Source: Sphingomonas sp. BK345 (GTDB taxonomy: Bacteria; Pseudomonadota; Alphaproteobacteria; Sphingomonadales; Sphingomonadaceae). From it: DNA of 64,000 bases. A program made the translations under genes and the position numbers. Under the pieces are notes generated by a model. That model was not told where the DNA came from. It worked only from the letters and a program-made list of their open reading frames with translations, and ran no database searches. The stretch is taken from NCBI RefSeq assembly GCF_014193845.1, contig NZ_JACHZX010000001.1, positions 620,001 to 684,000 of the forward strand. The letters run 5' to 3'. Of this stretch, positions 1 to 6,485 are shown piece by piece; position 1 is the stretch's first letter, and every line of letters starts with the position of its first letter.

Positions 1-853
1 GCTCCTCGATCCCCACGCCCGCCGCGCGCAGCGCGTCCAGCGTCGCGCCCATGTCGGCGGCGTTGACGTTGGCGAGCTCGACCGTGCCGCCGGTCACCGC
101 CGCGGCACAGGCGTAGCTGCCTGCCTCGATCCGGTCGGGCATCACGCCATACGTGGCGCCGTGCAGCTCGGCGACGCCCTCGATCTCGAGCGTCTCGGTG
201 CCGATCCCCTCGATACGCGCGCCCATCGCGACGAGGCAGCGGCACAGGTCGACGATCTCGGGCTCGCGCGCGGCGTTCTCGATGCGGCTGCTGCCCCGCG
301 CGGTCACCGCCGCCATCAGAACGTTCTCGGTCGCGCCCACCGACACGATCGGGAAGGTGTAGCGCCCGCCCTCGAGGCGGCCGCCCGGCGCGGTGGCGGT
401 GACATAGCCGGCCGACATCTCCAGCTCGGCGCCGATCGCCTGGAGCGCCTTGAGGTGCAGGTCGATCGGGCGATTGCCGATGGCGCAGCCGCCCGGCAGC
501 GAGACCCGCGCCTGCCCCGCGCGCGCCAGGATCGGGCCGAGCACCAGGATCGAGGCGCGCATCTTGCGCACGATGTCATAGGGCGCCTCGGTCGAGCTGA
601 GCTGGCCGGCGCGGATCGTCATCACGCGGCCGAAATCCTCCGGCCGGCTGCCCTCGATCGTGGTCGAGGCGCCGAGCTGGTTGAGCAGATGGCCGAAGCC
701 GTCGACGTCGGCGAGCCGCGGCAGGTTGCGCAGCGTCAGCGGCTCGTCGGTGAGCAGGGCGCAGGGCATCAGCGTCAGCGCGGCGTTCTTGGCGCCGGAG
801 ATGGGAAGACGACCGTTCAGGCGGTTACCGCCGCGGATAAGAATGCGATCCAT
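1..853 (-). CDS. murA: UDP-N-acetylglucosamine 1-carboxyvinyltransferase (5' part, truncated by window edge)
   Basis: Transfers enolpyruvate from PEP to UDP-GlcNAc, the first committed step of peptidoglycan synthesis in the cytoplasm. Reading the minus strand from the ATG at 853-851 gives 284 codons that run off the left edge. The start [20 protein letters not shown] leads into GAKNAAL, which carries the conserved lysine (Lys22). [13 protein letters not shown] follows, with the PEP-binding cysteine at about residue 123. These are the diagnostic EPT-fold motifs of MurA. About a third of the usual length of roughly 420 residues lies outside the window. It is divergent from the Crp/Fnr gene, with about 140 bases between them. 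Identity is secure; the C-terminal part was not seen. Confidence 0.96.
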   Translation of the reverse strand, partial: MDRILIRGGNRLNGRLPISGAKNAALTLMPCALLTDEPLTLRNLPRLADVDGFGHLLNQLGASTTIEGSRPEDFGRVMTIRAGQLSSTEAPYDIVRKMRASILVLGPILARAGQARVSLPGGCAIGNRPIDLHLKALQAIGAELEMSAGYVTATAPGGRLEGGRYTFPIVSVGATENVLMAAVTARGSSRIENAAREPEIVDLCRCLVAMGARIEGIGTETLEIEGVAELHGATYGVMPDRIEAGSYACAAAVTGGTVELANVNAADMGATLDALRAAGVGIEE

Positions 854-991
854 CGCCCCGCTCTATCGAAGCCCCGCGCGGTCGCCAAGGATGAGCGAAC
901 ATGGTGACCCCCGCGTGCGCTTGATCGGTTTTAATGCACGTTGGTCGATTGCCCGCGTAACGAACGCACAGATCAAGGGGATATCCACCGG

Positions 992-1732
992 GTGCCAGCG
1001 CGTAGCCTCGCCGACAGGATCGGCGACATGATAATCCTCACCGCGCCCGAGCGCGCGGCGCTAGACCAGCTGGGTGAGCGCGAGCGCACCGTCCGCAAGG
1101 GGATGACGCTGGTGCGGGAGAATGAACGCTCCACCGAGCTGTTCGCGCTGAAGAGCGGCATGCTGATCGCCTATGTTTTGCTGGACGACGGCAGCCGGCA
1201 GATCCTGCGCTTCATCTTCCCCGGCGACCTCACCGGCATGGCGGTGATCGCCTTTGGCAAGGCGCCGCACGCGCTCCTCGCGCTGGCGGACAGCGTGGTG
1301 GTGCCGATCGACCGCACGCAGGTAGCCGACATCGTCTTCCGCTTCCCCCGCGTCGCGCTGGCGCTCGCCGCGCTCGAGCAGGTCGAGCGCGCGACGCTGA
1401 CCGATCGTCTCGCCGGTTTGGGTCGGATGTCGGCGCGCGCGCGCGTCGCGGCGGTGCTGCTCGACCTGCGCGACCGCATCCGCCGCCAGGACGAGAACAC
1501 TGGCGACACCTTCGCGCTGGGGCTGACGCAGGAGGAGATCGGCGACGCCACCGGTCTCACCGCGGTGCACGTCAACCGCATGCTGCGCCAGCTCGAGGAG
1601 CAGGGACTGATCGCGCGCTCGGGCGGCCGGGTGACGCTGCTCGACGAAGCGCGGCTGATGCGCAGCGCCAACCACGTCGACCGGCTCGCCGCGGTCGACC
1701 TGAGCTGGTTGCCAGGGCCGAGCGGGGGGTAG
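992..1732 (+). CDS. Crp/Fnr-family transcriptional regulator
   Basis: A cyclic-nucleotide-binding-type beta-roll sensor domain fills the N-terminal half (LRFIFPGDLTGMAVIAF is the typical FPG-D-G loop). It is followed by a dimerisation helix and a winged helix, LTQEEIGDATGLTAVHVNRM, with the recognition helix around the VHVNR segment. The sensor domain has no obvious Fnr-type cysteine cluster, so an oxygen-sensing [4Fe-4S] role is not supported and the effector is unknown. The start is uncertain. GTG at 992 has AAGGGG 11 bases upstream, ATG at 1028 has AGGA 8 bases upstream, and a TTG at 941 also keeps the frame open. I prefer 992 because it keeps the first helix. It is divergent from murA and convergent with pgmG. 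Confidence 0.85.
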   Translation: MPARSLADRIGDMIILTAPERAALDQLGERERTVRKGMTLVRENERSTELFALKSGMLIAYVLLDDGSRQILRFIFPGDLTGMAVIAFGKAPHALLALADSVVVPIDRTQVADIVFRFPRVALALAALEQVERATLTDRLAGLGRMSARARVAAVLLDLRDRIRRQDENTGDTFALGLTQEEIGDATGLTAVHVNRMLRQLEEQGLIARSGGRVTLLDEARLMRSANHVDRLAAVDLSWLPGPSGG

Positions 1733-1769
1733 CGCGGCGGCGGCGACGCTCGCTTGCCAGCTCTCTGCC

Positions 1770-1863
1770 GTCATCCTGAACTGGTTTCAGGATCCACTGT
1801 GCCGCGCGTTCAACGACCGTCGCGCTCGCAAAACAGTGGATGCTGACCCAAGTTCAGCATGAC
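1770..1863. repeat. Palindromic element A1
   Basis: An imperfect inverted repeat of about 94 bases. The left arm begins GTCATCCTGAAC and contains TTTCAGGATCCAC. The right arm contains GTGGATGCTGA and ends AGTTCAGCATGAC. It lies between the convergent crp-family and pgmG genes and could act as a bidirectional terminator. Other copies are A2 to A7. Confidence 0.85.
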
Positions 1864-1911
1864 GTCAGCGAACGGAGCGAGGCCGTCTCGTCATAGTCCC
1901 CGCGCGTCGCG

Positions 1912-3288
1912 CTACCGCCGCACCCCGCTCGCCGCCAGCTCCGCGTCGATCGCCGCCACCAGCCGCGCCAGCCCCGCCTCGTCGCGCGCCTCGGCGCGCA
2001 GGGTCAGCGCCGCCTGAGTATTCGACGCGCGCAGCAGCCACCAGCCGTCGTCGACCGACACGCGCACGCCGTCGGTACGATCGACGCGCGCGGCAGCGGC
2101 GTCGAGCCGCGCCGCCACCTCGGCCACCACTGCGAGCTTGCGCGCCTCGTCGACCGGGACGCGCCACTCGGGCGTGGTGCAGCGCGGCGGCAGCGCGGCG
2201 CGCAGGTCCGCGAGCGGCTGACCCGCGCGCCGCACCGCGCGCAGCAGCCGCACCGCCGCGTACAGCGCGTCGTCGAAGCCGTAATAGCCGTGCGCGAAGA
2301 AGATGTGGCCCGACAGCTCGCCCGCGAGCGGCGCGCCCACCTCCTTCATCTTCGACTTCATCTCGCTATGGCCGGTGCGCCACATCAGCGCCTTGCCGCC
2401 CAGCGCGGCGATGCGGTCGAACAATGCGTCGCTCGATTTCACGTCGGCGACGATCGTCGCGCCGGGCAGCTCCTCGAGCAAGGGCGCGGCGAGCAGCGCG
2501 AGGATCTCGTCGCCCCACAGCACACGGCCCGCGGCGTCGACCGCGCCGATCCGGTCGCCGTCGCCGTCGAAGGCGAAGCCGAGGTCGAGCCTCTCGCGCG
2601 CGATCAGCGCCTTGAGGTCGGCGAGATTGGCCTCGACCGTCGGGTCGGGGTGATGGTGGGGGAAGTTGCCGTCGATCTCGCAGAACAGCAGGTGGTGCTC
2701 CCCCGGCAGGCGCGCGGTGAGCGCGCGCACCACCTCGCCCGCCGCGCCGCTGCCCGCGTCCCAGCCGACGCGGAGCGGCCGTCCCTCGCCGCGCTCCGGA
2801 TCGCCCGCGAGCAGCCGGTCGACATAATCGGCGCGAACATCGCGCTCGCTCACCCTGCCCTGCCCGCTGGTCCAGTCGCCCGCCGCGGCGAGGCGCGCCA
2901 GGTCGGTGATGTCGTCGCCGAAGAAGCTGTCGCCACGGAGCACCAGCTTGAAACCGTTGTCGTCGCGCGGGTTGTGGCTGCCGGTCACCTGCACCCCGCC
3001 GTCGACCCCGAGCGTCGCCGCGGCATAATAGAGCATCGGCGATGGTCCCAGCCCGACCCGCACCACGTCGACGCCGCCCTCGCTCAAACCGCGCACAAGC
3101 GCCGCCTCGAGCGCGGGCGAGTGGGTGCGCCCGTCGTAACCGACCGCGACGCTGGTCCCGCCGGCGCGCCGCAGCCGCGTGGCGAAGCTGCGGCCGACGG
3201 CATAGGCGTCCGCGTCCGACAGGTTGGTGCCGACGGTGCCGCGCACGTCATATTCGCGCAGGATCACGGGGTCGAAGCGGTGGCTCAT
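1912..3288 (-). CDS. pgmG: Phosphoglucomutase/phosphomannomutase
   Basis: Alpha-D-phosphohexomutase of 458 residues that interconverts the 1- and 6-phosphates of glucose or mannose, supplying NDP-sugars for exopolysaccharide and LPS. All four family signatures are present in order. They are the phosphoserine loop VTGSHNPRDDNGFK, the metal loop FAFDGDGDRIG, the sugar-selecting loop GELSGH and the phosphate-binding RASNTQAALTL. Length and motifs match AlgC and the sphingomonad PgmG subgroup, not the 540-residue Pgm encoded near 21 kb. The ATG at 3288 is chosen because the protein then begins MSHRFDPVILREYDVRG, as in relatives; the frame is open for 44 codons upstream through the dnaJ-like gene. 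It lies 13 bases after that gene, so the two are probably co-transcribed. Substrate preference cannot be read from sequence. Confidence 0.92.
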   Translation of the reverse strand: MSHRFDPVILREYDVRGTVGTNLSDADAYAVGRSFATRLRRAGGTSVAVGYDGRTHSPALEAALVRGLSEGGVDVVRVGLGPSPMLYYAAATLGVDGGVQVTGSHNPRDDNGFKLVLRGDSFFGDDITDLARLAAAGDWTSGQGRVSERDVRADYVDRLLAGDPERGEGRPLRVGWDAGSGAAGEVVRALTARLPGEHHLLFCEIDGNFPHHHPDPTVEANLADLKALIARERLDLGFAFDGDGDRIGAVDAAGRVLWGDEILALLAAPLLEELPGATIVADVKSSDALFDRIAALGGKALMWRTGHSEMKSKMKEVGAPLAGELSGHIFFAHGYYGFDDALYAAVRLLRAVRRAGQPLADLRAALPPRCTTPEWRVPVDEARKLAVVAEVAARLDAAAARVDRTDGVRVSVDDGWWLLRASNTQAALTLRAEARDEAGLARLVAAIDAELAASGVRR

Positions 3289-3301
3289 GCCGGCGATCCC
3301 G

Positions 3302-3562
3302 TCAGTCGCGGCGCAGGCGCGCGAGCAGCGTGTCGCGCGCGGCGTTGGCCTGGCGCGCGCGCTCGGGCGAGCCGCCGCGGTCCGGGTGGATCTCGGAGAT
3401 GAGGCGACGATGCGCGGCACGGATCGCCGCCTCGTCGGCGTCGTGCGTGACGCCGAGCAGCGCCCGCGCCTCGGCCAGCGGCGAGCGCTGACGCTTGGGC
3501 GCCGGGCGGAGGAAGCGCCAGGCGGCGTAGACGATCGCGAGGAGGAGGAGCCACTTCAGCAT
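3302..3562 (-). CDS. Small membrane-anchored J-domain protein
   Basis: A protein of 86 residues with one hydrophobic N-terminal segment (residues 2-18, MLKWLLLLAIVYAAWRFL) and a C-terminal J domain carrying the HPD tripeptide at about 59-61 (EIHPDRGG). J proteins stimulate Hsp70 (DnaK) ATPase through HPD. This compact arrangement resembles Tim14/DjlC-type co-chaperones tethered to the inner membrane with the J domain in the cytoplasm. It lies directly upstream of pgmG on the same strand, which suggests shared transcription, not shared function. The Hsp70 partner is not in the window. Confidence 0.85.
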   Translation of the reverse strand: MLKWLLLLAIVYAAWRFLRPAPKRQRSPLAEARALLGVTHDADEAAIRAAHRRLISEIHPDRGGSPERARQANAARDTLLARLRRD

Positions 3563-3648
3563 AAGCGTGAGTCGGCGCCGGCGAGTGTCCAGTCCGGGCG
3601 GCAGGGTGCGAGGACCACCGATGACCCCGCCCTGCTCCCCCGCGAGGC

Positions 3649-3805
3649 GTCATCCTGAACTCGTTTCAGGATCGACCCGTCCGTGACTTCCGCCGCATCT
3701 GAGTACGCGGCACAGTGGTGCACGCGCGAGATCGTGTCCCCCGGAAACGATCTTGGCTCACCGGGGGTGAGCCAAAGCGCGTACACGAGACAAGTTCGGG
3801 ATGAC
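3649..3805. repeat. Palindromic element A2 (composite, contains D1)
   Basis: Begins GTCATCCTGAACTCGTTTCAG and ends with the complementary arm GACAAGTTCGGGATGAC. At about 157 bases it is longer than the other A copies because a double hairpin (D1) sits in its centre. It occupies the gap between the mipZ 3' end and the J-domain gene. Confidence 0.8.
3727..3776. repeat. Double-hairpin element D1 nested in A2
   Basis: Two adjacent short hairpins, GATCGTGTCCCCCGGAAACGATC and TTGGCTCACC-GGGGGTGAGCCAA. The same pair in reverse order and orientation occurs as D2 at about 6392-6439. Boundaries are approximate to a few bases. Confidence 0.7.
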
Positions 3806-3842
3806 GGGGGGTGGTTGGAGAAGGCGCTCGCCTCATACGCCA

Positions 3843-3922
3843 CGTGCTCCTGCGCACGCAGGAGCCTAGGGTCACGCAGCGTAGCGGTCGGCGCTCTGGG
3901 TTCCTGTCTCAGCAGGAACACG
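3843..3922. repeat. Palindromic element C1
   Basis: About 80 bases. An outer hairpin GCTCCTGCGCACGCAGGAGC is followed after about 35 bases by a second hairpin, TTCCTGTCTCAGCAGGAA, and ends CACGG. It is more diverged than C2 and C3. It lies just upstream of the stop of mipZ, on the far side of A2. Confidence 0.75.
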
Positions 3923-3938
3923 GCCTCTTCCCGCCCCC

Positions 3939-4775
3939 TCACGCGAACAGCGGCATCGTGGACTCGGGCAATGCCAGCGCGGCCATCATCTCGCGCAGCT
4001 CCTGGCGCGCGGCGACGTGGCTCAGCCCCATCCCGCCGAACGCCTTGGCGTCGAGCAGCGTCAGCCCCTTGGGAAAGAGCTCGCGGTAGATCACGCGCTC
4101 GCCCAGGCCCGGGATGATGCGGAAGCCGACGCGCCGGGCGAGCTGGTCGAGCGCCTCCGACACGCGGCGCATGTTGCGCGCCTCCAGATATTGCAGGCGG
4201 TTGCGCAGCACGACCCAGTCGATCGTGGTGCCGTCCTCGCGCGCGCGCGCCTTGCGCGCGTCCCAGATCAGCTCGGAGTAGAAGCTCGGCCGGGTGACCT
4301 TGTAGGTCTCGGGATCGACCTGTCCGATCAGGTCGAAGTCGACGAAACTGTCGTTCATCGGCGTCACCAGCGTGTTCGACAGCGCCGCCGCGAGCCGCGC
4401 CGCGGGGTCGTCGCGACCGGGCGTGTCGATCACCAGGAAGTCGTAGCCGTCGGTGAAGCGCTGGTAGAGCTCGGCGAAGATGCCGTCGGCGCGGCCGTCA
4501 CCCGTGGCGTGATCGGGCAGCGGCAGGTCGATCGCCGAGCGCTGCACCGTCGACTCGCGGTTCTCGAGATAGCGGCCGAGCGTGCGCTGGCGATGGTCGA
4601 GGTCGATGCAGGCGACGCGCGCGCCCTTCGCCGCGAGCGCGATCGCGACATGGACCGCGGTGGTGCTCTTGCCCGTCCCGCCCTTCTCGTTGGCGAAGAC
4701 GATGACGTGCGTGCGCCCGCCCGGCGCCCCCGCGCCCGGGCTCTCGTCGTGCACGCCTGCAACGGTATCGGACAA
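3939..4775 (-). CDS. mipZ: Division-plane positioning ATPase MipZ
   Basis: ParA/MinD-superfamily P-loop ATPase of 278 residues. The deviant Walker A is NEKGGTGKST at about 29-38, followed by IDLDHRQRTLGRYLENR, IDTPGRDD and TPMNDSFVDFDLIG. The segments WVVLRNRL, EARN and GERVIYRELFPKGLTLLD are signatures of alphaproteobacterial MipZ, not of plasmid ParA or MinD. In Caulobacter, MipZ forms polar gradients through ParB and inhibits FtsZ. Start: TTG at 4775-4773, with AGGGA nine bases upstream. No ATG occurs in frame upstream, and a GTG seven codons in lacks a spaced ribosome site. It is divergent from panC with about 75 bases between. No ParB gene is adjacent, as expected for MipZ. Confidence 0.92.
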   Translation of the reverse strand: MSDTVAGVHDESPGAGAPGGRTHVIVFANEKGGTGKSTTAVHVAIALAAKGARVACIDLDHRQRTLGRYLENRESTVQRSAIDLPLPDHATGDGRADGIFAELYQRFTDGYDFLVIDTPGRDDPAARLAAALSNTLVTPMNDSFVDFDLIGQVDPETYKVTRPSFYSELIWDARKARAREDGTTIDWVVLRNRLQYLEARNMRRVSEALDQLARRVGFRIIPGLGERVIYRELFPKGLTLLDAKAFGGMGLSHVAARQELREMMAALALPESTMPLFA

Positions 4776-4849
4776 TTCGTCGCATCCCTGATTGATCGCG
4801 GTTCGTCGCGACCATAGAACCCGACGCCGCGAGTTTCGAGGGGTAACGG

Positions 4850-5692
4850 GTGGAGATATATCGGGAGCTCGCCGGGCTCCGCGCGGCGCTGGAAGCGGCG
4901 CGCGCGAGCGGCCGCGAGGTGGCGCTGGTGCCGACCATGGGGGCGCTGCACGCCGGCCATATCGCGCTGGTCGAGGCGGCGCGCCGGCCGGGCACGACGG
5001 TGGTGGCGTCGATCTTCGTCAATCCGCGCCAGTTCGGCGCGGGCGAGGACCTGTCGCGCTACCCGCGCAAGGAGACCAGCGACATCGCCATGCTGGGTGA
5101 GGCGGGCTGCGACCTGCTGTGGCTGCCGCCGGTGGAGCAGATGTACCCCGACGGCTTCGCCACGACCGTCTCGGTCAGCGGGGTGAGCGAGGGGCTCGAC
5201 GGCGCGGCGCGGCCGGGCCATTTCGACGGCGTCGCCACCGTCGTCGCCAAGCTGTTCAACCAGGTACGCCCGACGCGCGCCTATTTCGGCGAGAAGGACT
5301 TCCAGCAGCTCGCCGTGGTGCGCCGCTTGGTGGCCGACCTCGACTTCGACGTCGAGATCACCGGCGTGCCGACCCAGCGCGAGGACGACGGGCTCGCGCT
5401 CTCGTCGCGCAACGTCTACCTCTCACCCGAGGAGCGCCAGAAGGCGGTGGCGCTGCCGCGCGCGCTTGGCATCGCGGCCCGCGCGATCCGCGGCGGCACC
5501 GACTCGGCCAAGGCGCTCGACGACGCCACCGCGACGCTGACCGCGGCGGGGTTCGAGGTCGACTATGTCGCGCTGGTCGACGCCGAGACGCTCTCGCCCG
5601 AACCGGCGGCGGGTCGGCGGCGGCAACTGCTCGCGGCGGCCCGGCTCGGCAACACGCGGCTGATCGACAATCTCGCGGTCGATCCTGGATAA
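4850..5692 (+). CDS. panC: Pantoate--beta-alanine ligase (pantothenate synthetase)
   Basis: ATP-dependent condensation of pantoate and beta-alanine, the last step of pantothenate (vitamin B5) synthesis. The 280-residue length is typical. Nucleotidyltransferase-fold motifs are in order: VPTMGALHAGH with the HxGH-type site, SIFVNPRQFG, RPGHFDGVATVV, FGEKDFQQL and the KMSKS-like ALSSRNVYLS. The start is GTG at 4850, with GAGGGG seven bases upstream. The gene stands alone; panB is not in the window. It is divergent from mipZ. Confidence 0.96.
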   Translation: MEIYRELAGLRAALEAARASGREVALVPTMGALHAGHIALVEAARRPGTTVVASIFVNPRQFGAGEDLSRYPRKETSDIAMLGEAGCDLLWLPPVEQMYPDGFATTVSVSGVSEGLDGAARPGHFDGVATVVAKLFNQVRPTRAYFGEKDFQQLAVVRRLVADLDFDVEITGVPTQREDDGLALSSRNVYLSPEERQKAVALPRALGIAARAIRGGTDSAKALDDATATLTAAGFEVDYVALVDAETLSPEPAAGRRRQLLAAARLGNTRLIDNLAVDPG

Positions 5693-5783
5693 GTTCGACT
5701 GAAGTCGCATTAACCGATTAACCAATTAGAGACTCGAATCAGCGAAAACACCCTCATTCCAAGGATTAGAGGGGTAGTCCGAG
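5693..5783. promoter_or_regulatory. AT-rich promoter region of the Sel1-type gene
   Basis: A 91-base gap unusually rich in A and T for this genome. It holds two TTAACC repeats at 5710 and 5718 (TTAA-N4-TTAA) and, just before the downstream ATG, AGAGGGG as ribosome site. The TTAACC halves resemble CtrA half-sites, but the spacing is four bases and not the canonical seven, so CtrA control is only a possibility. Confidence 0.3.
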
Positions 5784-6074
5784 ATGCTGACCGATTTCGA
5801 GGGCGCGCTGCTCGCCCGCCGTACCGCCGAGGCGACCCGCGGCAACGAGGACGCCGCTTATGACCTGGGCGTGGCCTATTCGACCGGCACCGCCGGCGCG
5901 ACGCTCGACCTGATCGAGGCGCACAAGTGGTTCAACCTCGCCGCCGCACGCGGCCATGAGGCGGCCGCCGCGGCGCGGGCCGAGGTGGCCGAGGACATGA
6001 CCGCGCGCGAGATCGCGACAGCGCAGCGCGCCGCGCGCGACGTGCTCGCGCTGGGTACCCGCCGCGCCGCCTGA
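5784..6074 (+). CDS. Sel1-like repeat protein, small
   Basis: A protein of 96 residues with no signal peptide. The central part, AYDLGVAYSTGTAG followed by DLIEAHKWFNLAAARGHEAAA at about 25-60, is a single recognisable Sel1/TPR-like repeat (the xxAxxWFxxAAxxGxxxA pattern). Such proteins are usually scaffolds for protein contacts, and one repeat is short for the family. Good ribosome site AGAGGGG. The ATG at 5784 gives MLTDFEGALLARRTAEATRG. It ends convergent with topA across two palindromic elements. Specific role unknown. Confidence 0.8.
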   Translation: MLTDFEGALLARRTAEATRGNEDAAYDLGVAYSTGTAGATLDLIEAHKWFNLAAARGHEAAAAARAEVAEDMTAREIATAQRAARDVLALGTRRAA

Positions 6075-6150
6075 GCCACGCTGACCCGAGGCACCCGGTC
6101 GATAACGGCGCCGCGGCGACAGGCGTGATGCTCCTCCCCTGCCCTCTGCC

Positions 6151-6245
6151 GTCATCCTGAGCTCGTCTCAGGATCCACGGTCCCGCCTACCCAGCGGCGC
6201 GAGGAGAGCGCGGACGGGTGGATCCTGAAACGAGTTCAGGATGAC
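6151..6245. repeat. Palindromic element A3
   Basis: GTCATCCTGAGCTCGTCTCA on the left and GAAACGAGTTCAGGATGAC on the right, about 95 bases overall. With B1 immediately after, it fills the convergent gap between the Sel1-type gene and topA. Confidence 0.88.
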
Positions 6246-6271
6246 GAATCGCGAGGTTGTGAGCCCTCTCA

Positions 6272-6475
6272 ATCCTCCCCGGCACGGGGAGGTGGCAGCG
6301 CGAAGCGCTGACGGGAGGGGGCGCGCCGCGAGCGAGCCGGGTCGTGCGGGGCGAGCCCCCTCCACCACTCGCCTTCGGCGAGCGTGAGGGCTTTGGCTTG
6401 CCCCCGGCAAGCCAAGATGGTGTCCGGGGGACACCATCTCGCCCTCGCGCCCCCTCCCCGCCTAGCGGGGAGGAT
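6272..6475. repeat. Palindromic element B1 (composite, contains D2)
   Basis: Starts ATCCTCCCCGGCACGGGGAG and continues GTGGCAGCGCGAAGCGCTGA, a family B left half. The right part ends CCTCCCCGCCTAGCGGGGAGG. At 204 bases it is longer than other B copies (131-142 bases) because of the D2 insert. It has no coding content. The topA stop codon is at 6486. Confidence 0.82.
6392..6439. repeat. Double-hairpin element D2 nested in B1
   Basis: Hairpins TTGGCTTGCC-CCCGGCAAGCCAA and AGATGGTGTCC-GGGGGACACCATCT lie side by side. They are the reverse-orientation relative of D1 at 3727-3776, which sits in a different host element (A2). Confidence 0.72.
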
Positions 6476-6485
6476 CGGAGCGCTC

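Noticed and set aside
161..907. Long plus-strand reading frame opposite murA
   Set aside because: It is the antisense shadow of murA. The minus strand shows the true MurA motifs, and the plus-strand protein is Arg/Ala-rich with no domain.
921..940. Fnr-like box TTGATCGGTTTTAA between murA and the Crp/Fnr gene
   Set aside because: The second half-site has mismatches (TTTAA in place of ATCAA) and the regulator lacks clear Fnr cysteines, so it was not annotated.
3939..4775. Plasmid-type ParA partition system
   Set aside because: The motifs (TPMNDSFVDFDLIG, VIYRELFPKGLTLLD) are those of MipZ, there is no adjacent parB, and the neighbours are chromosomal housekeeping genes.
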